Part shown: positions 7,212 to 16,086 of the stretch, in pieces
Layout of the letters: every line of letters starts with the position of its first letter
How positions within the stretch are numbered: position 1 is the first letter of the stretch
DNA from: Prolixibacteraceae bacterium UBA5740
GTDB lineage: Bacteria; Bacteroidota; Bacteroidia; Bacteroidales; Prolixibacteraceae
NCBI GenBank assembly: GCA_002419285.1
Contig: DIFU01000107.1
Span: 1 to 30,923 of the forward strand
Direction of reading: 5' to 3'
Length of the DNA stretch: 30,923 nt
Notes under the pieces: generated by a model
Database searches by the model: none
What the model saw: only the letters and a program-made list of their open reading frames with translations
Told to the model about the DNA's origin: nothing
Program-made: the position numbers and the translations under genes

Positions 7212-9479
7212 ATGCGTAAATCCAAGTTCTTTCTGATGGCCATGATGGCCGGTCTTCTAATGGGAGCTTGCCAGAAGGCCGAGACTCCTGTCCGTTATAC
7301 CGATTATGTGGATCCAACCATTGGAACAGGATACCATGGACATGTTTTTCTGGGTGCCAATGTGCCTTTTGGCGCTGTGCAGGTCGGACCTACCAACTTT
7401 GTGAAAGGGTGGGACTGGTGCTCCGGTTATCATTACTCCGACAGCGTGATGCACGGGTTTTCGCATACTCACCTGAGTGGTACCGGAATCGGCGACCTGG
7501 GTGATGTGCTCCTGATGCCATATACTGGTGAGCTGAGGACTTATGCCGGGCAGCAGGATGACATTTCAAACGGTTATGCTTCTTATTATTCACATGATAC
7601 CGAATCGGCCCGACCGGGTTATTACCAGGTTGACTTGCTCAGCTATGACATCTCGGTAGAACTGACAGCCACCGAACGCGTGGGCGTACATCGATATATC
7701 TATCCAGGTGGCAATACTCCCCGAATGATCGTTGATCTCCGTGCCGGAATTGGATGGGATATGCCTGTGGCCACTCATCTGCGAAAAGTCGACGATAAAA
7801 CTTATACCGGATATCGTCACTCGAGAGGATGGGCTCCCGATCAGCGGCTTTTCTTTGCCATGGAGCTCTCGGAAGCCCCTGCTGAAATGGCTCTCTTCGG
7901 AAGGGGCGACAGCGTTATTGCCGAGGGTGACAGCGCCAATGTAGTGAAGGCAGTCTTCGCCTTTGCCGGAACCGACAAAAAGGAGGTACTGGTGAAAGTG
8001 GGTATTTCTCCGGTTAGTGAAGAGAATGCCCTGGCCAACCTGCGTGCCGAGGTTCCCCACAACGATTTCGACCGGGTGTTGGCCGAAGCCGATGCCAAGT
8101 GGAACAAACAGTTGTCGGTAATCCAGATCAACAGCACAGATACCGCCCGATTGCGTACTTTTTATACTGCGCTCTACCATACCATGATCCATCCTTCGCT
8201 CTTTAACGATTCCAACGGGGACTACCGGGGGACCGACAAGGAGGTATACACCAATCCGGGCTTCAACAATTACACTGTTTTCAGTCTGTGGGACACCTAC
8301 CGGGCAGCCCATCCGTTATACACCATTATCGATCCCGACAGGGTGAATGATTTTGTGAAATCAATGCTGGCCATATACGACCAACAGGGCAGCCTGCCTG
8401 TATGGCACCTGATGGGTTGTGAAACAGGAACGATGGTGGGGAATCATTCCATTCCAGTCATTGTGGATGCTTACCTGAAGGGAATTGGTGATTTTGATGC
8501 CAACCATGCTCTGGAAGCGATGCTCGTTACCTCTAACTTTGATGATGGGGACGGGCTTCCATATGTGGCTGAATTGGGTTATGTACCGGCCGACAAGACC
8601 CGGGAGTCGGTTTCCAAAGGATTGGAATATGCCGTCGACGACTGGGCCATTGCACACATGGCCAAAGAATTGGGCCGTGATGATGTGTATACCGAATACC
8701 TGAAAAGGGCTGGTTATTATCGCAATTATTATGATCCTTCAGTTGGTTTTTTCCGTGGAAAAAACTATGATGGCACATGGAATGAACCTTTCCATCCCAT
8801 TTACACCATTCACGAACAGGGTAATTACACCGAAGGAAATGCCTGGCAGTATTTATGGATGGTCCCCCAGGATCCGGAAGGTTTGATCGATTTGATTGGC
8901 GGAGAGGAAACCTTTATTCGTCGTCTCGACAGCCTGTTTATCATCCCTTCTGAACTGAACGAAGGTGCATCCCCTGACATCAGTGGCCTGATCGGCCAGT
9001 ATGCCCAGGGCAACGAACCAAGTCACCATACGGTCTATCTTTATGCCTACGCAGGCCAGCAGTGGAAGACTGCCGAAAAAATCCGGTATATTCTTGACCA
9101 CCATTATACCGACCAGCCCGATGGCATCATCGGAAACGAGGATTGTGGCCAGATGTCGGCCTGGTATATCTTTTCCTCCCTGGGTTTCTATCCGGTCAAT
9201 CCGTCTAATTCGGCGTACGTCTTTGGTAGCCCGATTCATGAAGAGGCTGTGTTGAACCTGCCCGGCGGATCAACTTTTACTGTCAGGACCGTGAACGGGG
9301 GTGAGGGTAACATGTATATCCAGTCGGTGAAACTCAACGGACAACCATACGACAAGAGCTTTATCACCCATGGCGACATTGTCAGGGGTGGTGTATTGGA
9401 ATTTGCAATGGGGCCTCAGCCAAATCCCGGGTTTGGACTGTCACCCGACAGCAGACCCCGTTCTATCGTATATAAATAA
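7212..9479 (+). CDS. GH92 family alpha-mannosidase, lipoprotein
   Basis: A 755-residue glycoside hydrolase of family GH92, calcium-dependent exo-acting alpha-mannosidases (often alpha-1,2) that trim high-mannose N-glycans or other mannosides. The lipobox is MGAC (Cys20). The N-terminal beta-sandwich opens with the family signature YVDPTIGTGYHGHVFLGANV followed by PFGAVQVGP and SGYHYSD...GFSHTHLSGTG. The (alpha/alpha)6 barrel carries NYTEGNAWQY (near 538-547, the region of the catalytic acid), GNEPSHH (near 599) and NEDCGQMSAWYIFSSLGFYPV (near 641), all typical of active members. Length is normal. No SusC/SusD pair is adjacent, so this is not a visible PUL. The lipocalin gene starts 9 bp after the stop, implying cotranscription. 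Confidence 0.95.
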   Translation: MRKSKFFLMAMMAGLLMGACQKAETPVRYTDYVDPTIGTGYHGHVFLGANVPFGAVQVGPTNFVKGWDWCSGYHYSDSVMHGFSHTHLSGTGIGDLGDVLLMPYTGELRTYAGQQDDISNGYASYYSHDTESARPGYYQVDLLSYDISVELTATERVGVHRYIYPGGNTPRMIVDLRAGIGWDMPVATHLRKVDDKTYTGYRHSRGWAPDQRLFFAMELSEAPAEMALFGRGDSVIAEGDSANVVKAVFAFAGTDKKEVLVKVGISPVSEENALANLRAEVPHNDFDRVLAEADAKWNKQLSVIQINSTDTARLRTFYTALYHTMIHPSLFNDSNGDYRGTDKEVYTNPGFNNYTVFSLWDTYRAAHPLYTIIDPDRVNDFVKSMLAIYDQQGSLPVWHLMGCETGTMVGNHSIPVIVDAYLKGIGDFDANHALEAMLVTSNFDDGDGLPYVAELGYVPADKTRESVSKGLEYAVDDWAIAHMAKELGRDDVYTEYLKRAGYYRNYYDPSVGFFRGKNYDGTWNEPFHPIYTIHEQGNYTEGNAWQYLWMVPQDPEGLIDLIGGEETFIRRLDSLFIIPSELNEGASPDISGLIGQYAQGNEPSHHTVYLYAYAGQQWKTAEKIRYILDHHYTDQPDGIIGNEDCGQMSAWYIFSSLGFYPVNPSNSAYVFGSPIHEEAVLNLPGGSTFTVRTVNGGEGNMYIQSVKLNGQPYDKSFITHGDIVRGGVLEFAMGPQPNPGFGLSPDSRPRSIVYK

Positions 9480-9488
9480 TAAAACACC

Positions 9489-10004
9489 ATGAGAACCGCA
9501 TTCTTAATGATGTTGTTGTTTTTCTTTTCGTGCCGGTCGCAGGCACCCCAAAGAAGTGTAGTTCCCGATGTCGACCTGAAGCGCTATGCCGGGCTTTGGT
9601 ATGAAATTGCACGTTATCCGCATCGTTTCGAGAAAGACCTGGTGGGCGTTACGGCCACCTACACCCTCAGGGAAGACGGAAAAATCGATGTCCTGAACCA
9701 AGGTTACAAGGGTACCCTCGACGGTGAATTATCCCAGGCTACGGCGGTGGCCAAAGTACCTGACCCTTCAGAACCCGGTAAACTCAAGGTTTTCTTTGTC
9801 CCACTGTTTGGTGCCGGATACTTTATTCTCGATCTGGACAGGGAGAACTACCAGTGGGCCCTGGTCGGAAGCAATTCAATGAATTACCTTTGGATACTGA
9901 GCCGAACTCCCCAAATGGATGATTCGGTATATGAAAAACTTACCCAAAAGGCTGTTTCACTGGGTTATGATTTGTCAAAACTGGAAAAGGTTCCTCAACG
10001 GTAA
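9489..10004 (+). CDS. blc: Bacterial lipocalin (Blc-type), outer-membrane lipoprotein
   Basis: A 171-residue lipocalin. A short signal ends in lipobox-like FFSC (Cys15). The first structurally conserved motif (GxW) is at LKRYAGLWYEIARYPHRFEKDLVGVTATYT. Later come KLKVFFVPLFGAGYFILDLD and YQWALVGSNSMNYLWILSRTPQ, which is characteristic of Blc. Blc proteins bind fatty acids and lysophospholipids and are thought to help maintain or repair the outer membrane. It overlaps no gene, follows the GH92 gene by 9 bp and is probably expressed from the same promoter. The Cys after the signal could make it a lipoprotein, as in E. coli Blc. Confidence 0.92.
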   Translation: MRTAFLMMLLFFFSCRSQAPQRSVVPDVDLKRYAGLWYEIARYPHRFEKDLVGVTATYTLREDGKIDVLNQGYKGTLDGELSQATAVAKVPDPSEPGKLKVFFVPLFGAGYFILDLDRENYQWALVGSNSMNYLWILSRTPQMDDSVYEKLTQKAVSLGYDLSKLEKVPQR

Positions 10005-10040
10005 ATCATACAGGGCTAAATCCTGAAAATGTTGCTGGAT

Positions 10041-10084
10041 GAATTCCCCCCGATTAGGAAGATCAATTCTGTCAGGGGGAATTC
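10041..10084. terminator. Stem-loop downstream of the lipocalin gene
   Basis: Arms GAATTCCCCCCGA (10041-10053) and TCAGGGGGAATTC (10072-10084) match at 12 of 13 positions around an 18-nt loop. Only TTTCG follows, so the T-tract is weak. It is probably the end of the GH92-lipocalin transcript, but could be an mRNA-stabilising or protein-binding structure. Confidence 0.5.
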
Positions 10085-10195
10085 TTTCGTATTGGAAAAC
10101 AACGAATTGCACAATATTCGCTTTACTTTAATTTAAGGTTGATCAAATCAACCGTCCCGATTGTTTAATTTACAAATCAGTATAAGCGAATTTAC

Positions 10196-10203
10196 TACAT
10201 TTG
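10196..10203 (+). promoter_or_regulatory. -7 element (TACATTTG) upstream of lysA
   Basis: TACATTTG matches TAnnTTTG and ends 16 bp before the lysA start. No clear TTTG is seen 19-21 bp upstream. Confidence 0.5.
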
Positions 10204-10219
10204 TGATCCTAATAAAAAA

Positions 10220-11488
10220 ATGATGACTGACAAGAAGTTACCATTCGGAAAAGAGAAACTGAAAGAGATTATCAGCCTATATCCGACCCCTTTCCATATC
10301 TATGAGGAAAAGGGCATCAAGGACTATGCCCGTAAATTCAACAAAGCGTTTGAATGGAATGAGGGCTATCGTGAGTATTACGCCATCAAGGCCGCTCCCA
10401 ATCCCTATCTGATGAAGATCATGCAGCAGGAGGGTTTTGGCATCGATTGCAGCTCGCTGGCTGAGCTCGAAATTGCCGAACGTCTGGGTATGAAGGGGGA
10501 AGACATCATGTTTACCTCGAACGACACTCCCGACTATGAATACAAAAAGGCAATGGATCTGGGCGCCATCATAAACCTCGATGACATTTCCCATATCGAA
10601 TACCTCGAGAAAAGCGTTGGTCTTCCCGAATTGCTTTGTTTCAGATATAATCCAGGGAACCTGAAGGCCGGGAACCTGATTATCGGACATCCTGAAGAGG
10701 CTAAATACGGATTGACCCGGAGCCAGATGGTTGAGGCCTATCGGATTGCCCGGGATAAGGGCGTGAAACGCTTTGGAATACATACCATGGTGGCCAGTAA
10801 TGAGCTCGATCCAAATTACTTTGTGGAAACTGCCGAAATACTTTTCGACCTGATTGCCGTGGTTTCCAGGTCGCTCAACATTCATATCGAATTTGCCAAC
10901 CTGGGTGGAGGAATCGGAATACCATACCGCCCCGATCAGAAGGAGGTTGACCTGCAGGTGATGAGTGAAGGTATTCGCAGGAAATATGAAGAAATGATTG
11001 TCGGGAACGGACTGGCTCCCCTGCGGATCTATTTTGAGGCAGGCAGGGCAATGACCGGTCCCTATGGATTTTTGGTCACCAAAGTGTTGCACCTGAAAGA
11101 CACTTACAAGAAATTTGCCGGGCTGGATGCCTGTATGACCAACCTGATGCGCCCTGCACTTTATGGTGCTTACCATCATATCACTGTCGCCGGCAAAGAG
11201 GATGTGGCCGATACACGGCTGTATGACGTTACAGGTTCGCTGTGTGAAAATAACGACAAATTTGCCATCGACCGGGAGTTGCCTGAGATGGAATCCGGTG
11301 ACATTGTGGTTATCCATGATACCGGAGCTCATGGCCACGCCATGGGTTTCAACTATAACGGGAAACTGAAATCGGCTGAGCTGCTTCTTCGTGAAGATGG
11401 GGAAGTGGTCATGATCAGAAGGGCCGAAACCCTGGAAGATTATTTTGCAACCCTCGATTTTGGCGGATTGAAAGATTTTAAGGTTTAA
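10220..11488 (+). CDS. lysA: Diaminopimelate decarboxylase
   Basis: A 422-residue fold-III PLP enzyme that decarboxylates meso-diaminopimelate to L-lysine, the last step of lysine synthesis. The PLP-binding lysine is in YYAIKAAPNPYLM (Lys57). Other family landmarks are GFGIDCSSLAELEIAERLG, the phosphate-binding glycine loop NLGGGIGIPY, FEAGRAMTGPYG, and the C-terminal GSLCENNDKFAIDRELP and HDTGAHGHAMGFNYNGK, which complete the dimeric active site. Related fold-III decarboxylases for ornithine or arginine are possible, but the GSLCENND motif and overall order favour DapDC. Two adjacent ATGs (10220, 10223) are possible starts. A weak hairpin and the GT4 gene follow. Confidence 0.88.
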   Translation: MMTDKKLPFGKEKLKEIISLYPTPFHIYEEKGIKDYARKFNKAFEWNEGYREYYAIKAAPNPYLMKIMQQEGFGIDCSSLAELEIAERLGMKGEDIMFTSNDTPDYEYKKAMDLGAIINLDDISHIEYLEKSVGLPELLCFRYNPGNLKAGNLIIGHPEEAKYGLTRSQMVEAYRIARDKGVKRFGIHTMVASNELDPNYFVETAEILFDLIAVVSRSLNIHIEFANLGGGIGIPYRPDQKEVDLQVMSEGIRRKYEEMIVGNGLAPLRIYFEAGRAMTGPYGFLVTKVLHLKDTYKKFAGLDACMTNLMRPALYGAYHHITVAGKEDVADTRLYDVTGSLCENNDKFAIDRELPEMESGDIVVIHDTGAHGHAMGFNYNGKLKSAELLLREDGEVVMIRRAETLEDYFATLDFGGLKDFKV

Positions 11489-11506
11489 GAAAAACAACAG
11501 GGAATT

Positions 11507-11529
11507 GGCCGGTTTTTCCCGGCCATTTT
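11507..11529 (+). terminator. Hairpin after lysA
   Basis: Stem GGCCGG (11507-11512) pairs with CCGGCC (11519-11524) around a T-rich loop and is followed by ATTTT. It is short and may be only a partial terminator, since the next gene starts 13 bp later. Confidence 0.5.
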
Positions 11530-11541
11530 CATAAGGAATTC

Positions 11542-12675
11542 ATGGAACACTGGAAAATAGGTTACGACGCGAAAAGGGCTTTCCTGAATCAGGCCGGTCT
11601 GGGTAATTACAGCCGGAACACCCTGACTGCCCTTCAGAAATTTTTTCCTCAGCATAATTACATTCTATACACTCCTGAGGTTCGTACTGACGTCTTCAAG
11701 GAGAATCCATTGTTTGATGTACGGTATCCAACTTCATTGTTTTACAAGGTGTTTCGTTCGTTCTGGAGAAATTTTGCACTCGCCCGAACTTTACAAAATG
11801 ATGAACTCGACCTCTATCATGGTTTATCAAATGAGTTGCCTTCGGGGATCCATAAAACGGGCATTCCTTCGGTTGTTACCATGCACGACCTCATATTCCT
11901 CAATTTCCCCCTCTGGTATAAGCCGGTCGACCGGAAAATTTATCTCGAGAAGTCGAAGTATGCCTGCCAGGTGGCTTCCAGGATTATTGCCATTTCAAAC
12001 CATACCCGCGAGGACCTGATTACGCACCTGAATGTCGCTCCCGAGCGCATTGAGTTGATTTACCAAAGCATTTCCGAAAGGTTTTTCTTCCATTCTGTCA
12101 GTGATCAGGTTGATGACGTACTGGCCAAGTATAATTTGCCGGCTCAATACCTGTTGACGGTTGGTACCATTGAGCCTCGCAAAAACCAGCTATCGGTGTT
12201 GAAGGCTCTCTATAACAAAGGGCTCGACATACCCTATGTGATCATTGGAAAGCCCACCCCGTATCTGATGGAACTCAAGGAATACATTGGTACGCACCGG
12301 ATGCGCGAGCAGGTTTATATCCTCGATAACGTGCCGGATATTGATATGCCGGCTCTTTATCAGCAAGCCCTGTGCATGGTATACCTTTCCCATTACGAAG
12401 GTTTTGGATTGCCAGTGGTGGAAGCAATGGCTTCAGGCTGCCCGGTAATTGCATCATCGGTTTCATGCCTTCCCGAGATCGGAGAAAATGCTGCCCTGTA
12501 TTGTGAGCCCAATGATGATTCAAGTCTGGGCGACCTGATCCTGAAGGTCATGAATGATGAATCACTGCGTATTGAACTTGCGAAACGTGGCAGGTTGAGG
12601 GCAAGGTTTTTCCATCCCGAAGAACGTGTCACGGCGGTCATGAACCTTTATGAGTCGGTCATTAAAGGGGAATGA
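11542..12675 (+). CDS. Family 4 glycosyltransferase (GT-B fold)
   Basis: A 377-residue GT-B glycosyltransferase. The N-terminal acceptor domain has the glycine-rich loop region FLNQAGLGNYSRNTL (about 14-28) and DLYHGLSNELPSG, then VVTMHDLIFLNFP. The C-terminal donor domain starts at LLTVGTIEPRKN (about 205-216) and contains the retaining E-x7-E motif in YEGFGLPVVEAMASGCPV (about 285-302), where the second Glu binds the nucleotide ribose. No membrane segment is visible. Such enzymes add a sugar from a nucleotide-sugar donor to a surface polysaccharide or lipid; donor and acceptor cannot be inferred here. It is a solitary glycosyltransferase between lysA and a TsaC-like gene. Confidence 0.9.
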   Translation: MEHWKIGYDAKRAFLNQAGLGNYSRNTLTALQKFFPQHNYILYTPEVRTDVFKENPLFDVRYPTSLFYKVFRSFWRNFALARTLQNDELDLYHGLSNELPSGIHKTGIPSVVTMHDLIFLNFPLWYKPVDRKIYLEKSKYACQVASRIIAISNHTREDLITHLNVAPERIELIYQSISERFFFHSVSDQVDDVLAKYNLPAQYLLTVGTIEPRKNQLSVLKALYNKGLDIPYVIIGKPTPYLMELKEYIGTHRMREQVYILDNVPDIDMPALYQQALCMVYLSHYEGFGLPVVEAMASGCPVIASSVSCLPEIGENAALYCEPNDDSSLGDLILKVMNDESLRIELAKRGRLRARFFHPEERVTAVMNLYESVIKGE

Positions 12676-12719
12676 TGCATTACGGCCGGTTAGAAAGTTG
12701 AAATTAAAATCTGCACCAC

Positions 12720-13283
12720 ATGATTGAAGATATTCAGAAATCTCTGGAGGTCCTGAAAAGGGGAGGGGTTATCCTTTTACCCACAGATACCCATTGGAGC
12801 CTGGGATGTGATGCCACCAATGGGGAGGCTGTTGACAGGCTGCTGAAAATCAAAAAGCGGGAACCAGGCAAGAGGTTGCTTTTGCTGATGGAAAACCCTG
12901 CATTACTGGATCGTTATGTAGCTGAAGTCCCGGAAATCGCATGGGACCTGGCCGAAATTTCAACTACACCGCTCACCATGGTGTTTTCGAATCCACGGAA
13001 TCTCCCTGATATTTTAACCGCTTCAGATGGTACCATTGGCATCCGTTTTACAAGGGAAGACTTCTCAAAGGAACTTATTCAGCGGTTTCGGCGACCGGTA
13101 CTGGCTTCGTCGGCTAACTTTTCAGGAGGAAAGTCTCCATCTGTATTTTTGGATGTCGATGATAATATCCGGACTGTGGTTGATTACATCGTCGAATTTC
13201 GGCAGGATGACCTGACACCGGCCGTTTCCTCTTCAATTATTCGGCTGGGCTCAGGTGGCAGAATTGATATTATCAGGGAGTAG
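12720..13283 (+). CDS. tsaC: L-threonylcarbamoyladenylate synthase (TsaC/YrdC/Sua5 family)
   Basis: A 187-residue YrdC-domain protein. It should make threonylcarbamoyl-AMP from threonine, bicarbonate and ATP for the t6A modification at tRNA position 37. Visible motifs are GGVILLPTDTHWSLGCDATN (about 15-34), LLKIKKREPGKRLLLLM with the conserved K-R pair, TPLTMVF, GTIGIRFT, RPVLASSANFSGG, and the closing SSSIIRLGSGGRIDIIR. The common PTDTxxGL signature is changed at one glycine (Ser here), which may or may not affect activity. There is no C-terminal Sua5 domain, so it is the short TsaC form. The gene's last 11 bp overlap the convergent FeoB-associated gene. Confidence 0.87.
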   Translation: MIEDIQKSLEVLKRGGVILLPTDTHWSLGCDATNGEAVDRLLKIKKREPGKRLLLLMENPALLDRYVAEVPEIAWDLAEISTTPLTMVFSNPRNLPDILTASDGTIGIRFTREDFSKELIQRFRRPVLASSANFSGGKSPSVFLDVDDNIRTVVDYIVEFRQDDLTPAVSSSIIRLGSGGRIDIIRE

Positions 13284-13479
13284 CCAATGGTTTTTTCCCC
13301 TTGAAAGGTAGCTGCCGTGCGGGGCAATCCGCTCCGCATCCACCGCATCCCGATGTTTTCAGGGTCTTGGTGTCTGAACATGAATCCACTTTCGGTGCAA
13401 AAAACCTTTTCCAGAATTTCCGCAAAGCCAGAAAGGCTGCTGCCGCAATGATGATATAAGTGATGATTTCCTGAATCAT
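13273..13479 (-). CDS. FeoB-associated Cys-rich small membrane protein
   Basis: A 68-residue protein starting at the ATG at 13479, 5 bp after the feoAB stop. One N-terminal transmembrane helix (IITYIIIAAAAFLALRKFW) is followed by a basic patch and a cysteine cluster, CSDTKTL then CGGCGADC. This layout matches the small FeoB-associated Cys-rich membrane proteins encoded downstream of feoB in many Bacteroidetes and Firmicutes, the presumed functional counterpart of FeoC. The cysteines may bind iron or an Fe-S cluster (inference). Its 3' end overlaps the tsaC 3' end by 11 bp on the opposite strand. It is easily missed, since a longer in-frame ATG start at 13572 lies inside feoB. Confidence 0.87.
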   Translation of the reverse strand: MIQEIITYIIIAAAAFLALRKFWKRFFAPKVDSCSDTKTLKTSGCGGCGADCPARQLPFKGKKPLATP

Positions 13480-13484
13480 GGTGG

Positions 13485-15947
13485 TTAAATGATTAAGATT
13501 GCTATCTGATAAGTTATCAGGGCCAGAACCCATGCCAGTGAGGTCGTGTATGCCACCGAAAACGCGCCCCATTTCCAGGTGCCCGATTCGTTGTTGATGG
13601 CGGCAACCGTCCCGATACAGGGAAAATATACCAGGATAAAGACCAGAAATGCCAAGGCAGAAGCGGTGTTGAACACTTTCTCTCCTTTGAGTTTTCCTCG
13701 GTCATGGACCTCATTGATCAGCTTTTCCTGCAGGTTGACGGTCGATTCGTCAACATTCGACTGGTATAGGACTCCCATCGTACTGATAATGATTTCTTTC
13801 GCCGGCAATCCTGCCAGCAGTGCAATGCTCATCTTCCAGTCGAATCCCATGGGTGACATGATGGGTTGCATCACTTTACCCAGACGTCCAATATAGGAAT
13901 TCATGAGCCGGTCGGCCTCCATCTCCATTTCGGTTTGTTGAAGCAAGTTAGCTGCTGCCTCATCAGTGTCCGCCTGTGCCTGCAGCGTTTCAATGGTTGC
14001 TTCAAAGCCAGCGGTTTTTTCTGTTTTCCTGGGGAAATACTCCAGAGCCCAGATGATGACCACTCCGACAAGGATCACGGTCCCGATTTTCTTCAGGTAA
14101 TGTTTAGTTTTTTCCCACATATTGAAAAGGATGTTTCTGAGGGTTGGCATCCGGTAAGTGGGGAGCTCCATGACAAAAGGAGTCTCTTTATTCTTGAACA
14201 TCAGTTTGTTGAAAACCTGGGCTGTGATGAAAGCCAGGATGATGCCAAATGCGTAAATCCCGATCAGGATCAATGCCTGAAATTTGGTAAAGAAGGCTGA
14301 AATGATCAGGATATAAACAGGCAAACGGGCACTGCACGACATGAACGGGACAATCAGCATGGTTAGCAGCCTGTCGCCCCGGTTGCGAAGCGTACGGGTG
14401 GCCAGGATAGCAGGTACATTGCAGCCGAATCCCATGATCATCGGGATAAAAGATCTTCCATGCAGTCCGAATTTGTGCATCACCTTATCCATGATGAATG
14501 ATGCCCTCGCCATATAACCCGTACCTTCAAGCAGAGAGATAAAGAAGAACAGAATCAGGATGTTGGGCAAAAATACCAGGACACTACCGGTACCACTGAT
14601 GATGCCGTCGATCAGGAGGTCCTTCAGCATGCCATCGGCTATAATGCTTCTGAGCCCTTCACTGAGCAGCCCAACTCCCTGGTCAATCCAGTCCATGGGA
14701 TAGGCGCCAAGGGTAAAGGTAGTATAGAAGACCAGAAACAGGATCAGTCCAAAAATGGGCAGTGCCAGTTTGGGATGGGTCAACACCCGGTCAATTTTGT
14801 CGGATGTGGAGTTGATGACGGGTTTCGGGGTATGCATGGTTTCCTTGAGGGCACCTGAAATAAACGCATACTTGGCATCAGTCACTATCGTTTCACTATC
14901 CTCGTTGAGCAAGGTTTCAATGCGTTTGATCTCTTTGTGGGTTACCGCGGCAATCTCCATGAAGTTCGGGTAACCCGACATCAATTCGAGAACCTGCTGG
15001 TCTTTTTCCAATAACTTGATTGCCAAAAACCGACTCGACATTTTGTCGGTGATTGGCTTGTTCTCCCTGATGATATCCCGGATGGCTTTGATCGAAGACT
15101 CCAGCTCCTGTCCATAATTGATGTGGATATGACGGGTGGTCGGTTCAGTGCCTTCATACACGCGGATTACCTTCTGCAAAAGCTCGTCCAGGCCTTCCCC
15201 TCGTGAACTGACAGTTGGCACGAAAGGCATCCCCATCAGTTTACCTAACTTATCGAAATTTAACTGCTGGCTTTGCTTTGTGAGCTCATCAAACATGTTC
15301 AATGCGACCACGACCCTAAGGTCCATGTCAATCAGCTGGGTGGTCAGAAACAGGTTTCGTTCCAGGTTGGTGGAATCAAGAACGTTAATGACTACGTCGG
15401 GTGTTTCCTCGTATATGAATTTCCTTACATATATTTCTTCTGTTGTATATGCCGTCAGACTGTAGGTCCCTGGCAAATCGAAAAAATGGAAGGTATATCC
15501 GTAAGCGGTAAAAGTGGTTTTTTTGATATCAACGGTCACGCCGCTATAGTTGCCTACCCGCTCCCGGGCTCCGGAAAGCTGATTGTAGAGGGTGGTTTTG
15601 CCTGAATTGGGATTCCCGGCCAGGGCCACATTGATGGTTTTGGCCCGGGGCACCGACGAATCCATGACGACATTCCGGTCTATTACACCTTCGAAGCCTT
15701 CATGCGGGGGAGTGACAAATTCATCCAGGGGAATGACTTCGATTCGGTCTGCTTCAGATCTCCGCAGGGAAATGTTGTAGTTGAGTATCTTATATTCAAC
15801 CGGACCATTGAAGGGGGCCGTCTTAATGACTTTTACCTGCTTCCCCTTGATAAATCCCATTTCAGCAATTCTTTTCCTGAAAGAACCGTGTCCAAGAATT
15901 TTAGTGATCACAACGGTTTCGTTGTTCTTTATATCGCTTAATTTCAC
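13485..15947 (-). CDS. feoB: Ferrous iron transporter, FeoA-FeoB fusion
   Basis: An 820-residue inner-membrane Fe(II) importer. Residues 1-75 are a FeoA (SH3-like) domain (MKLSDIKNNETVVIT, GSFRKRIAEMGFIKGKQVKV, YNISLRRSEADRIEV) fused ahead of FeoB. The G domain begins near 105, with G1 at GNPNSGKTT (111-119), the switch region NYSGVTVDIKKT, G3 DLPG (157-160) and G4 NMFD (217-220). The membrane part from about 385 holds two Gate domains: LLEGTGYMARASFIMDKVMHKFGLHGRSFIP and GFGCNVPAI, then a later repeat with GLPAKEIIISTMG. The fusion is common in Bacteroidetes and makes FeoA stoichiometric with FeoB. A Cys-rich partner follows by 5 bp. The 5' region has a TAnnTTTG box at 15992-15999; no Fur box was recognised with confidence. 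Confidence 0.97.
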   Translation of the reverse strand: MKLSDIKNNETVVITKILGHGSFRKRIAEMGFIKGKQVKVIKTAPFNGPVEYKILNYNISLRRSEADRIEVIPLDEFVTPPHEGFEGVIDRNVVMDSSVPRAKTINVALAGNPNSGKTTLYNQLSGARERVGNYSGVTVDIKKTTFTAYGYTFHFFDLPGTYSLTAYTTEEIYVRKFIYEETPDVVINVLDSTNLERNLFLTTQLIDMDLRVVVALNMFDELTKQSQQLNFDKLGKLMGMPFVPTVSSRGEGLDELLQKVIRVYEGTEPTTRHIHINYGQELESSIKAIRDIIRENKPITDKMSSRFLAIKLLEKDQQVLELMSGYPNFMEIAAVTHKEIKRIETLLNEDSETIVTDAKYAFISGALKETMHTPKPVINSTSDKIDRVLTHPKLALPIFGLILFLVFYTTFTLGAYPMDWIDQGVGLLSEGLRSIIADGMLKDLLIDGIISGTGSVLVFLPNILILFFFISLLEGTGYMARASFIMDKVMHKFGLHGRSFIPMIMGFGCNVPAILATRTLRNRGDRLLTMLIVPFMSCSARLPVYILIISAFFTKFQALILIGIYAFGIILAFITAQVFNKLMFKNKETPFVMELPTYRMPTLRNILFNMWEKTKHYLKKIGTVILVGVVIIWALEYFPRKTEKTAGFEATIETLQAQADTDEAAANLLQQTEMEMEADRLMNSYIGRLGKVMQPIMSPMGFDWKMSIALLAGLPAKEIIISTMGVLYQSNVDESTVNLQEKLINEVHDRGKLKGEKVFNTASALAFLVFILVYFPCIGTVAAINNESGTWKWGAFSVAYTTSLAWVLALITYQIAILII

Positions 15948-15991
15948 TATGGCTAATGTTTATTAAGAACAAATTAAAATAATTTGATCCA

Positions 15992-15999
15992 CAAAGATA
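15992..15999 (-). promoter_or_regulatory. -7 element (TATCTTTG) upstream of feoAB
   Basis: Read on the minus strand, TATCTTTG matches TAnnTTTG, 44 bp upstream of the feoAB start. The -33 position is T-rich rather than a clean TTTG. It shares a 139-bp divergent intergenic region with the 16087 gene. Confidence 0.55.
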
Positions 16000-16056
16000 G
16001 ATTTTTAAACTTTCCGAAAAAATTGGCAAAATCCGTTTTTTCTTGAGCATTGTGAC

Positions 16057-16064
16057 TATTTTTG
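16057..16064 (+). promoter_or_regulatory. -7 element (TATTTTTG) for the 16087 operon
   Basis: TATTTTTG fits TAnnTTTG and ends 22 bp before the start codon at 16087. No canonical -33 TTTG is seen. Confidence 0.5.
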
Positions 16065-16086
16065 TATGAAAGCAACATGAAAACGA

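Noticed and set aside
7590..8312. A 240-codon minus-strand open frame inside the GH92 gene
   Set aside because: Antisense to a well supported glycoside hydrolase with no recognisable motif; treated as a shadow.
10277..11497. A 406-codon open frame on the minus strand opposite lysA
   Set aside because: It is a long shadow of the lysA coding strand: lysA has clear enzyme motifs, and the antisense product has no domain, odd composition and no promoter.
16021..16086. TPP riboswitch upstream of the operon with the thiamine-binding gene
   Set aside because: The leader after the -7 box is only about 20 bases and the conserved TPP-riboswitch core is not present.
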